Shown here: positions 57,033 to 64,000 of the stretch, piece after piece | Position numbering within the stretch: the stretch's first letter is position 1 | Layout of the letters: each line of letters begins with the position of its first letter | From: Litoreibacter albidus | GTDB lineage: Bacteria > Pseudomonadota > Alphaproteobacteria > Rhodobacterales > Rhodobacteraceae | Length of the DNA stretch: 64,000 nucleotides | Direction: 5' to 3' | NCBI RefSeq assembly: GCF_900107015.1 | Contig: NZ_FNOI01000001.1 | Span: 312,501-376,500 of the forward strand | The notes under the pieces: model-generated | Told to the model about the DNA's origin: nothing | Seen by the model: only the letters and a program-made list of their open reading frames with translations | Database searches by the model: none | Program-made: the position numbers and the translations under genes

Positions 57033-58466
57033 ATGGAATTCGGATTTACCACCGCGGCTTACGTAGTTGCCGCTGTACTTTTCATCTTGTCGCTTGGCGG
57101 ACTGTCCGGCCAAGAAAGCGCGAAACGCGCTGTTTGGTATGGTATCGCGGGGATGGCCTTGGCTGTTGCTGCAACCCTTGTCGGCCCGGGCGCGGGCTAT
57201 TGGTTCTTGTCGCTGCTGCTGATCGCGGGCGGCGGGGCAATCGGTTACCAGCTGGCGACCAAGGTCCAAATGACCCAAATGCCCGAGCTGGTGGCAGCGA
57301 TGCACTCACTCGTTGGTCTGGCAGCGGTGTTCGTGGGACTGATTGCGCACATCGAGTTGGGCCGCGTGATGGCCATGGGCGAAGCAGAGCGCAACGCGCT
57401 GGAAGGCTTCGCGGGATTGCTGGCACATAAGTCGGGGGTTGAGGTTTCGATCCTGCGAGTGGAGCTGTTCTTGGGCATCTTCATCGGCGCCGTGACGTTT
57501 ACCGGCTCCGTCGTCGCTTACGGTAAGCTGGCGGGCAAGGTGGACTCGGCTGCGACCAAACTGCCGGGTGGCCACATGCTGAACGCGGGTGCCTTGGCGC
57601 TCTCCGTTATCTGCCTTGTTTGGTATTTCAACACGGGCGGCTTCTTCCCGCTGTTCCTGATGACCTTGGCGGCGCTGTTTATCGGCTACCACCTGATCAT
57701 GGGCATCGGCGGCGCGGACATGCCTGTCGTCGTGTCGATGCTGAACAGCTACTCGGGCTGGGCCGCAGCGGCGATCGGCTTTTCACTTGGCAACGACCTG
57801 TTGATCGTCGTCGGGGCACTGGTTGGCTCCTCCGGTGCGATCCTCAGCTACATCATGTGTAAGGCGATGAACCGCTCTTTCGTGTCGGTTATTCTGGGCG
57901 GCTTCGGCGGCGCAGCGGGCCCACAGATGGCGGTTGAGGGGGAGCAGGTTGCGATTGACGCGGACGGTGTCGCTACGGCGTTGAACGAAGCAGATAGCGT
58001 GATCATCATACCAGGTTACGGGATGGCCGTGGCGCAAGCCCAGTCGGCGGTCGCGGAACTGGTGCGCAAGCTGCGCGCGCAGGGTAAGACTGTGCGCTTT
58101 GCAATCCACCCAGTTGCCGGGCGCTTGCCGGGCCACATGAACGTCCTGCTGGCGGAAGCTAAAGTCCCCTATGACATCGTGATGGAAATGGACGAGATCA
58201 ACGAGGATTTCCCAGACACGGACGTCGCTATCGTGATCGGGTCCAATGACATCGTGAACCCTGCGGCGCAGGACGATCCGAACTCGCCTATCGCTGGCAT
58301 GCCGGTTCTGGAATGCTGGAAAGCCAAGCAGGTGTTTGTGTCCAAACGCGGTCAAGGCACGGGTTACTCGGGTATCGAGAACCCGCTGTTCTTCAAGGAC
58401 AACACGCGGATGTTCTACGGGGATGCGAAGGCATCGCTGGACAGCCTGTTGCCTAAGATCGACTAG
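57033..58466 (+). CDS. pntB: NAD(P) transhydrogenase beta subunit
   Basis: 477 residues. About eight membrane segments in the first 280 residues, with [18 protein letters not shown] carrying the proton-channel His. The C-terminal NADP-binding domain has [15 protein letters not shown] and [26 protein letters not shown]. It pairs with PntA and follows it closely. A strong terminator follows. Confidence 0.96.
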   Translation: MEFGFTTAAYVVAAVLFILSLGGLSGQESAKRAVWYGIAGMALAVAATLVGPGAGYWFLSLLLIAGGGAIGYQLATKVQMTQMPELVAAMHSLVGLAAVFVGLIAHIELGRVMAMGEAERNALEGFAGLLAHKSGVEVSILRVELFLGIFIGAVTFTGSVVAYGKLAGKVDSAATKLPGGHMLNAGALALSVICLVWYFNTGGFFPLFLMTLAALFIGYHLIMGIGGADMPVVVSMLNSYSGWAAAAIGFSLGNDLLIVVGALVGSSGAILSYIMCKAMNRSFVSVILGGFGGAAGPQMAVEGEQVAIDADGVATALNEADSVIIIPGYGMAVAQAQSAVAELVRKLRAQGKTVRFAIHPVAGRLPGHMNVLLAEAKVPYDIVMEMDEINEDFPDTDVAIVIGSNDIVNPAAQDDPNSPIAGMPVLECWKAKQVFVSKRGQGTGYSGIENPLFFKDNTRMFYGDAKASLDSLLPKID

Positions 58467-58497
58467 ACGGGCAGGGCTGACACCTACGACTGACATG

Positions 58498-58533
58498 AAA
58501 ACGGGCGCTCCAATCGGAGCGCCCGTTTTTGTT
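58498..58533. terminator. Terminator of pntAB
   Basis: AAAACGGGCGCTCC (58498-58511) and GGAGCGCCCGTTTT (58516-58529) pair perfectly over 14 bases with loop AATC. T-rich flanks are found on both sides so it can end both convergent genes. Confidence 0.93.
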
Positions 58534-58565
58534 TCGTGGACCGGCGATGGCCGGCCCAAGTAACC

Positions 58566-58871
58566 TTAGTTAGAAGCGGCTGCTTCTGCTGGGCTGTCCA
58601 TCGGCGCGGTTTTGCGCAGTGCGATCAGCTTATTCATGCGTGTCTCATCGTCCATTTCGAAGAACACTGTGCGCTCGGCGGCGCTCATGTTGCCCAAGGC
58701 GAATTTGATCTCGGCGGCGGTCACGTCACCTGTGGAGGTTTCCTCGACCATGCGTTCAGCTGCGGAGCTGTTGGACAGAGCGAAGTACTCTTCTGCGTTG
58801 ATAGATGTTTCGGCGAAAGCAGGTGCTGCAACGGTCATTGCGAGTACTGTCGATGTGAAAAACTTGGTCAT
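58566..58871 (-). CDS. Small exported protein with an internal duplication
   Basis: 101 residues from ATG 58871 (AGGAGA seven bases earlier on this strand). Signal peptide MTKFFTSTVLAMTVAAPAFA, mature part acidic and helical. The motif FAL-x-N-x-SAAER-x-V occurs twice, at 30-42 (FALSNSSAAERMV) and 57-69 (FALGNMSAAERTV). I do not recognise the family. It is probably periplasmic, convergent with pntB. Confidence 0.75.
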   Translation of the reverse strand: MTKFFTSTVLAMTVAAPAFAETSINAEEYFALSNSSAAERMVEETSTGDVTAAEIKFALGNMSAAERTVFFEMDDETRMNKLIALRKTAPMDSPAEAAASN

Positions 58872-59193
58872 GGTGTATCTCCTGGTTCTTTTCTGATGCA
58901 CTGGAATTTGTTTCAAGCGCTGTATGAGGAGACAACGGCGGGCTCTGCTAGAATGTTCCCAGTTTATTTTCGAAGGGCAGGGTGGGGGCGATAGTATGCC
59001 GGGAAGTTTACGAGCACTGATCCGCCTAGCTGGGTATGCTTTAAGTCGCTGTAAAATATACCAGTAAGGCGTTCTTGGCCTCATGGGCTTGACCGCAAAT
59101 TCCGTGACAACTTTGCCCCTTAATCTTTTTCGGTTTGCACCTGCGGCTGCAACGGGGTTTGGTACGCGCAATAGTGAAAAGGAAGGGAATTCA
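58872..59193. other. Divergent spacer before the GST gene
   Basis: 322 bases between the minus-strand small exported protein and the GST gene. TTGACC is at about 59089-59094 with no clean -10, and an A/T patch (TGTAAAATATACC) is at about 59050. No ORF with a good start is seen. Confidence 0.35.
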
Positions 59194-60051
59194 ATGACCC
59201 AAGAGTATACCCCACCCAAAGTCTGGACATGGGAAGCTGAGTCCGGCGGCACATTTGCATCCATCAATCGCCCCGTCTCCGGCCCGACCCACGACAAGGA
59301 TTTGCCGGTCGGTAAGCACCCTTTACAGCTATACAGCCTTGCCACGCCAAACGGGCAGAAGGTCACAATCATGCTGGAGGAGCTGCTGGCCCTCGGGCAC
59401 AAAGGCGCGGAATATGATGCGTGGTTGATCAACATCGGGGAGGGCGATCAGTTCTCAAGCGGTTTCGTTGACGTGAACCCGAACTCCAAGATTCCGGCCC
59501 TGTTCGATACCAAGTCCCTGACGAGGGTTTTCGAGAGTGGCTCCATCTTGTTCTACCTCGCGGAGAAATTCGGGGAGTTCTTACCCACGGACGTCGAGAA
59601 GCGGACCGAATGCATGAACTGGCTGTTCTGGCTGCAAGGGGCAGCGCCGTATCTTGGTGGCGGGTTTGGTCACTTCTATGCATATGCACCGACGAAGCAG
59701 GAGTACCCGATCAACCGTTTCGCGATGGAAGTGAAGCGTCAATTGGATGTGCTCGACAAGCACTTGGAAGACAATGAATACCTCGCAGGCGACACCTATT
59801 CGATCGCAGACATGGTCACCTGGCCTTGGTACGGGCGACTGGTGCAGGGTGAGGCCTATAACGCTGGCGAATTCCTGAGCGTACATGAGTACGACCATGT
59901 TCTACGCTGGGAAAAGCAGGTGTCGGCGCGTCCAGCGGTGCAACGGGGGCAGATGGTTAACCGGACCTCTGGGCCGCTTGAAGGGCAGCTGCATGAGCGC
60001 CACGATGCAAGTGACTTTGACACCAAGACACAGGATAAGCTTCAAGGCTAA
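59194..60051 (+). CDS. yghU: Glutathione S-transferase family protein, YghU type
   Basis: 285 residues from ATG 59194 (GGAAGGG before). Opening YTPPKVWTWEAESGGTFASINRPVSGPTHDKDLPVGKHPLQLYSLATPNGQKVTIMLEEL is the YghU/nu-class pattern, a disulfide-bond oxidoreductase that binds two glutathiones. The C-terminal helical domain has YSIADMVTWPWYGRL. A terminator follows at 60074. Confidence 0.9.
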   Translation: MTQEYTPPKVWTWEAESGGTFASINRPVSGPTHDKDLPVGKHPLQLYSLATPNGQKVTIMLEELLALGHKGAEYDAWLINIGEGDQFSSGFVDVNPNSKIPALFDTKSLTRVFESGSILFYLAEKFGEFLPTDVEKRTECMNWLFWLQGAAPYLGGGFGHFYAYAPTKQEYPINRFAMEVKRQLDVLDKHLEDNEYLAGDTYSIADMVTWPWYGRLVQGEAYNAGEFLSVHEYDHVLRWEKQVSARPAVQRGQMVNRTSGPLEGQLHERHDASDFDTKTQDKLQG

Positions 60052-60073
60052 TCCATGCATGTAAGCGGAAATT

Positions 60074-60103
60074 TGCCCCGTCACACCGGCGGGGCACTTT
60101 TTT
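60074..60103 (+). terminator. Terminator of the GST gene
   Basis: TGCCCCG (60074-60080) and CGGGGCA (60090-60096) form a perfect 7-bp stem, followed by CTTTTTT. Confidence 0.82.
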
Positions 60104-60129
60104 CGTTTAACGTAAATTTTTTGATTGCT

Positions 60130-60299
60130 TCGACTCACATTGTGGTCGATACGACGCAAATAGACGCCAACGCACGCGCCTCTGGCCTGTAGCAGTTTAC
60201 GCAACACGTGTTTACGTAGCGACGGTAACGTCTCCCCTTGGAAGTGAGCGGTCTCGCGCGGGTCTATCCCGTTATGGCCGGGTCTATTTGGAGATGACC
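60130..60299 (+). promoter_or_regulatory. Possible structured leader of the decarboxylase gene
   Basis: A leader of well over 100 bases with several short repeats (ACGCAACACGTGTTTACGTAGCGACGGTAACGTC) precedes the decarboxylase. A speF RNA motif is known upstream of ornithine decarboxylase genes in alphaproteobacteria. I could not match its consensus by eye, so this is a place to look rather than a call. Confidence 0.3.
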
Positions 60300-61472
60300 A
60301 TGACTGTACAATTCTCGGACGCGCACGCGTCCGCCCGTCCTGTTATTCCTAATCGTCTGGATGCATTCGTTGCATCTCAAGAGTTTGATCGCCCAACATT
60401 GGTCATCGACACTGAACTGGTTGCCCAGCAATACCGCGCGTTGAAAGCCGGTCTTGGCCGCGCGGACATCCACTACGCCGTCAAAGCCAACCCAGAGCGT
60501 AAGGTCATCGAGACCCTGATTAACCTCGGCTCTCACTTCGACGCGGCTTCGCGCGGCGAGATTGAACTATGCCTTGGTCTGGGTGCTGACCCAGCGGATA
60601 TTTCGTTCGGCAACACCATCAAACGCCCGTCTGACATTGCGTTCGCTTACGCTGCTGGCATCACGCTGTTCGCGGCCGATGCTGACGAAGAGTTGGAAAA
60701 GATCGCGGAACACGCCCCCGGTGCGCAGGTCTACATCCGCTTGATCGTAGAGGTATCGCAGGCTGATTGGCCATTGTCGCGCAAGTTTGGTTGCGACCGT
60801 GACACTGCGCTGCGCCTGCTTGATTACGCAAAAGAGCTGGGCCTGGCCCCTGTTGGCTTCTCGTTCCACGTGGGCTCGCAAACCCGCAAAGCGGATATGT
60901 GGACCCCTACGCTGGACGCGCTGGCGCTGATCTGGCACGCGGCACAGGATGCGGGCCACAACCTGAGCATGCTCAACATCGGCGGTGGTTTCCCAGCATT
61001 CCACGGCGAGGCCATTGAGGCCCCGACGGCCTATGCTGCGGCGGTGATGGCGCAAGTGACAGAGCGTTTCGGCGATGTCCCCCGCATCATGGCAGAGCCC
61101 GGCCGTGGCATGGTCGCGGAGGCTGGCGTTATTGTGGCAGAGGTTATGCTGGTGTCACGCAAGTCCGATCGCGACATGCACCGCTGGGTCTATCTCGACA
61201 TTGGCCGTTTCTCAGGTCTGGCCGAAACAGAAGGCGAGGCGATCCGCTACCAGTTTGAGACTGCGCGTGACGGTGACGAATGTGGCCCTTGTGTCATGGC
61301 GGGGCCAAGCTGCGACAGCGCGGATGTGCTTTATGAGAAGCGCCCGATGCAACTGCCGCTGACTTTGAAATCCGGCGACCGTGTTCTGATCCGCAATACC
61401 GGAGCCTACACATCGTCGTATTCCTCCATTGGTTTCAATGGCTTCCCGCCACTTGCGGTTGTAACCATCTGA
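60300..61472 (+). CDS. Fold-III PLP decarboxylase (ornithine/diaminopimelate type)
   Basis: 390 residues from ATG 60300, which has GGAG six bases before it. TTG 60288 and ATG 60294 are upstream in frame. PLP-lysine in YAVKANP (Lys62), glycine loop GGGFP, EPGRG and the C-terminal substrate motif GPSCDSADVLYEK with the catalytic Cys-x3-Asp. This is the alanine-racemase-fold eukaryotic-type ornithine decarboxylase used by alphaproteobacteria to make putrescine. Lysine or arginine specificity cannot be excluded. Confidence 0.9.
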   Translation: MTVQFSDAHASARPVIPNRLDAFVASQEFDRPTLVIDTELVAQQYRALKAGLGRADIHYAVKANPERKVIETLINLGSHFDAASRGEIELCLGLGADPADISFGNTIKRPSDIAFAYAAGITLFAADADEELEKIAEHAPGAQVYIRLIVEVSQADWPLSRKFGCDRDTALRLLDYAKELGLAPVGFSFHVGSQTRKADMWTPTLDALALIWHAAQDAGHNLSMLNIGGGFPAFHGEAIEAPTAYAAAVMAQVTERFGDVPRIMAEPGRGMVAEAGVIVAEVMLVSRKSDRDMHRWVYLDIGRFSGLAETEGEAIRYQFETARDGDECGPCVMAGPSCDSADVLYEKRPMQLPLTLKSGDRVLIRNTGAYTSSYSSIGFNGFPPLAVVTI

Positions 61473-61480
61473 ACCAGTTG

Positions 61481-61515
61481 CACGCTCCGGAGGCGGGAGG
61501 CTTCGGGGCGTGTTT
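61481..61515 (+). terminator. Terminator of the decarboxylase gene
   Basis: CACGCTCCG (61481-61489) and CGGGGCGTG (61504-61512) pair with one G-U around a GGAGGCGGGAGGCTT-type loop, followed by TTT. T-run is short. Confidence 0.55.
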
Positions 61516-61637
61516 ATCTGTTCGGATAATAGTGTATGCAATTGCATGCCGATAAGTATCTGATTTAGATGAAAAAATTGTTTCAATAGGGCGCATTGCA
61601 GCATAGCCTTGAGTGATTGTCACTTACGGTTAGTTCT

Positions 61638-62918
61638 ATGTCCCCTATCGAAGATCACCCGCTCCGTTACGCTTTGGCCAACGAGTTGCACGCGCGCCCG
61701 TTTCCATCACTGGACGCACCATGTGGCGCGATATTTCTGGCCATCAAGCGACCAGAGCAACCCGAAGCGCACGAGGTCGACGCAGGGCGAGCACATCTTA
61801 CGCAACTGCTGGACCGCTACGGTGCTCCGCACCCTCAACCTGGTGCGACGCATTGGTTCGGGGAGGTTGGCAAATTTAAGCTGAAGTGGGAGCAACACAC
61901 CGAGTTCGTGACCTACACGCTGTTTACCCCCGCGCTGGAGGACCGCCCTTTCGACCCCAAAGCCTTTCAGGGGTTCCCCGACGAGTGGCTTGCATCCGCG
62001 CCGGGGCCACGGATTACATCCGCTCTCATTAGGGTGGAAGGGGATCCCGGACCCGCAGAGATCACCAAACGTGTCGACGGGTGGTTCGTCCCAGAAAGCC
62101 TTGCTGTTAGCAAGGTATTGGACGGGGCTGCGACCATTGCCACGGATTTTCGCATTGATGTCGCGGGCCACATGCGGCTTGCGATTTTCGTCGGTGACGT
62201 CACGGGGGAGCGGCGCATCGGGCGGATCGTGCAACGCCTGTGTGAGATCGAGACCTACAAAAGCATGTCGATGCTAGGCTTGGCCCGAGTGCGTGATCTG
62301 GGGCCGCGTATGCGCGATCTGGACACCACTTTAACGGCATTAATGTCGGCCATGACCGAGGGCGGCACGAACGCGGAAGACACGCTTCGCGAGCTTCTCG
62401 TGACTTCCGCAGAGTTGGAAAGCCTGCTGGCGCAGTCGTCATTCCGGTTTGGGGCCACGGGGGCTTACGAGGCGATTGTGAACCAGCGCATTGATGTTCT
62501 GCGTGAACAGCGTTTCGAGGGGCGACAGACCTTTGCCGAATTCATGATGCGCCGCTTTGATCCGGCGATGCGGACGGTCAAAGCGTCGGAGCGGCGGCTG
62601 CAAACCATGGCCGAACGCGCCATTCGTGCGGGCGATCTGCTGCGCACACGGGTGGATGTGGAACGCTCCGCCCAGAACCAGAAGCTACTGGAAAGCATGG
62701 ATAAGCGCGCCGATCTGCAACTGCGCCTGCAAAAGACGGTGGAGGGGCTATCGGTCGTGGCCATCAGCTATTATGCGGTCAACCTCGTGCTCTACATGGC
62801 GCAGCCAGCCGCCTATGCGGTGGGAATACCCAAGCTGGTGCTCGCCGCCGTTACGACCCCCGTGGTCGTGCTGGCCGTGTGGTGGATGGTTCACAGAATT
62901 CGCGAAAAGATGGAGTAG
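61638..62918 (+). CDS. DUF3422 family membrane protein
   Basis: 426 residues from ATG 61638. The family opening LRYALANELHARPFPSLDAPCGAIFLAIKRPEQ is present. Two membrane segments at the C-terminus (VVAISYYAVNLVLYMA and VLAAVTTPVVVLAVWWMV) follow a helical domain with coiled-coil character. DUF3422 is found in alphaproteobacteria and has no known function. Confidence 0.88.
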   Translation: MSPIEDHPLRYALANELHARPFPSLDAPCGAIFLAIKRPEQPEAHEVDAGRAHLTQLLDRYGAPHPQPGATHWFGEVGKFKLKWEQHTEFVTYTLFTPALEDRPFDPKAFQGFPDEWLASAPGPRITSALIRVEGDPGPAEITKRVDGWFVPESLAVSKVLDGAATIATDFRIDVAGHMRLAIFVGDVTGERRIGRIVQRLCEIETYKSMSMLGLARVRDLGPRMRDLDTTLTALMSAMTEGGTNAEDTLRELLVTSAELESLLAQSSFRFGATGAYEAIVNQRIDVLREQRFEGRQTFAEFMMRRFDPAMRTVKASERRLQTMAERAIRAGDLLRTRVDVERSAQNQKLLESMDKRADLQLRLQKTVEGLSVVAISYYAVNLVLYMAQPAAYAVGIPKLVLAAVTTPVVVLAVWWMVHRIREKME

Positions 62919-62938
62919 GGGGCTTGGCGCCCAAAATG

Positions 62939-62974
62939 AAAAGGCCCGGTGCAACACGCAATCGGGCCTTTTTT
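62939..62974. terminator. Bidirectional terminator
   Basis: AAAAGGCCCG (62939-62948) and CGGGCCTTTTT (62963-62973) pair around a 14-base loop. It has A-runs on the left and T-runs on the right, so both DUF3422 and the opposing permease gene can end here. Confidence 0.9.
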
Positions 62975-62982
62975 GTGCGCGA

Positions 62983-63888
62983 CTACCGCCCGCGGATTTT
63001 CGGGTCCAATGCGTCCCTTAGCCCGTCGCCCATGTAGTTCACGGACAACACTGTCAGTGAGATCGCTAGGCCCGGCCACATGACCCGCTCCGGGTATTGT
63101 TGTAGGTAGTCGACGCTATCGAACAGCAGGCGGCCCCATGTCGGGAAGTCCGGCGGGAACCCAAGGCCAAGAAAGCTGAGGGCGCTTTCGGTGATGATCG
63201 CGTTGGCGATACCCAAGGTCGCGGACACCATGATCGGCGATAGCACGTTCGGTAGAATGTGGCGGATGATCATGCGGCGGCTTGGTGTCCCAATGGACCG
63301 CGCGGCCAGCACAAATTCACGTTCTTTGATAGCAAGCACATCCCCGCGGACGATCCGCGCGGTTTGCATCCAAGAGGTCGCGCCGATGGCCGACACCATT
63401 AGGATGAAAATCCCACCCTCAGGTCCGAACGCTGAGTTCAGCTTGTCGCGAAACAGCATGATGATAACCAGCAGCAGCGGCAACAGTGGCAAGGCAAGGA
63501 ACAAATCCGTGGTCCGCATCATAATGCCGTCCAGCTTCTTGAAGTAGCCTGCGACAACGCCGACCAGCGTGCCAAGCCCCAAGGCCAGAGCCATCGCTGT
63601 CAGGCCAACAGCCATCGACACGCGCCCGCCAGCCATCATGCGCGCGAAGGTATCGCGGCCCAACTGGTCGGTGCCCATAGGGTGGGCGAGGCTAGGGCCC
63701 TGATTGCGGGACCGGATGTCGATGTGGGTCGCATCAACGCCCCACAACCACGGCCCAAAAATCACTCCTAGAATGATAAGTATGAAGAAGACGGCGCCGA
63801 TAAGCGCGCCTTTATGGGTTTTGAACTGGTCCCAAACGTCCCACCATTGGTTGCGGGGCGGGGCAGTGATCTGCGTGGTATCAGTCAT
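62983..63888 (-). CDS. Peptide/nickel-type ABC transporter permease (DppC/OppC family)
   Basis: 301 residues from ATG 63888. N-terminal OppC-like TM segment (HKGALIGAVFFILIILGVIFGPWLW), the cytoplasmic EAA-like loop with ERVMW, the glycine-rich VVGYFKKLDGIMMRTTDLFLALPLLPLLLV, and DALDPKIRGR at the C-terminus. It is one of two membrane subunits of a peptide, opine or nickel importer. The partner is upstream at 63897. Confidence 0.92.
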   Translation of the reverse strand: MTDTTQITAPPRNQWWDVWDQFKTHKGALIGAVFFILIILGVIFGPWLWGVDATHIDIRSRNQGPSLAHPMGTDQLGRDTFARMMAGGRVSMAVGLTAMALALGLGTLVGVVAGYFKKLDGIMMRTTDLFLALPLLPLLLVIIMLFRDKLNSAFGPEGGIFILMVSAIGATSWMQTARIVRGDVLAIKEREFVLAARSIGTPSRRMIIRHILPNVLSPIMVSATLGIANAIITESALSFLGLGFPPDFPTWGRLLFDSVDYLQQYPERVMWPGLAISLTVLSVNYMGDGLRDALDPKIRGR

Positions 63889-63896
63889 AGTGGATC

Positions 63897-64000
63897 TCAA
63901 TCATATCTAATACGGGGGTCCAGAATGCCGTAGAGCACATCGGCAATCAGGTTGAAGAGCACGATCAGGATCGCGAAAATGAAGGTCAGTGTTTGCACCG
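63897..64000 (-). CDS. ABC permease, DppB/OppB family, C-terminal fragment
   Basis: The window ends within this gene, so only the last codons are seen, reading ...VQTLTFIFAILIVLFNLIADVLYGILDPRIRYD and TGA at 63897-63899 on the minus strand. The ending LNPRIRYD-like is the DppB/OppB C-terminus. It is eight bases upstream of the DppC-type gene, so the two form an operon whose other genes are outside the window. Confidence 0.9.
   Translation of the reverse strand, partial: VQTLTFIFAILIVLFNLIADVLYGILDPRIRYD

Noticed and set aside
56406-58559. Minus-strand frames opposite pntA/pntB
   Set aside because: Shadows of conserved coding sequence.

Overview
The window reads as a chromosomal segment of a Roseobacter-group alphaproteobacterium (Rhodobacteraceae). 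The evidence is an RpoH1-type heat-shock sigma factor behind a pseudouridine synthase, HdaA, CarD, a ScfR/PccR-type propionyl-CoA regulator next to pccB, a SUV3-like helicase with an S4 protein and 7Fe ferredoxin, short-form ProS, a single LolC/E-type permease, and DUF3422. GC is high (about 60% by eye) and coding density is normal. I see no prophage, IS element, CRISPR array, defence island, tRNA or rRNA. This is mostly core chromosome, and the interest lies in regulatory DNA, small proteins and broken synteny.

Layout. (1) 1-6.7 kb: end of an RluA-type synthase, rpoH with a possible general-stress promoter, a secreted ankyrin protein, an oxidoreductase, an outer-membrane-like protein under a CtrA-like box, a YjbR protein and a GT-C-like membrane protein. 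(2) 6.7-17.7 kb, minus strand: pepF, a metallophosphoesterase, pyc, lldD, an alpha/beta hydrolase, pccR and a Bcr/CflA transporter. (3) 17.9-28.2 kb, mostly plus strand: the propionyl-CoA route pccB-pccA-methylmalonyl-CoA mutase, interspersed with RidA, small lipoproteins, a DUF4174 protein and a sulfotransferase-like protein. (4) 28.3-36.7 kb: AI-2E permease, hdaA, ppk and ppx with a reversed YeeE/YedE gene between them, then proS. (5) 36.7-40.4 kb: OpgB-like transferase, alanine:Na symporter and UspA, lying between proS and lolCD. (6) 40.7-44.6 kb: lolC-lolD, and an SCP2/lipase pair divergent from a TPR protein. (7) 44.7-49 kb: SUV3-like helicase, S4 protein, fdxA, a candidate small RNA and carD. 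(8) 49-55.2 kb: cobS/cobT divergent pair, Kef-type antiporter, DUF1801, kynU-SDR. (9) 55.4-64 kb: pntAB, a small secreted protein, a YghU-like GST, ornithine/arginine-type decarboxylase with a long leader, DUF3422, and the start of a peptide-type ABC permease operon.

How the parts fit. PccA/PccB and the mutase take propionyl-CoA to succinyl-CoA. The regulator beside them and tandem TTTGC-based boxes on both sides of the transporter gene suggest one regulated unit. LldD (lactate to pyruvate) and Pyc (pyruvate to oxaloacetate) lie downstream of the regulator on the same strand, so C3 substrates are handled from one neighbourhood. Ppk/Ppx make and degrade polyphosphate. LolCD exports lipoproteins to the outer membrane. 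CobS and CobT complete the lower ligand of cobalamin, the cofactor of the mutase. PntAB supplies NADPH.
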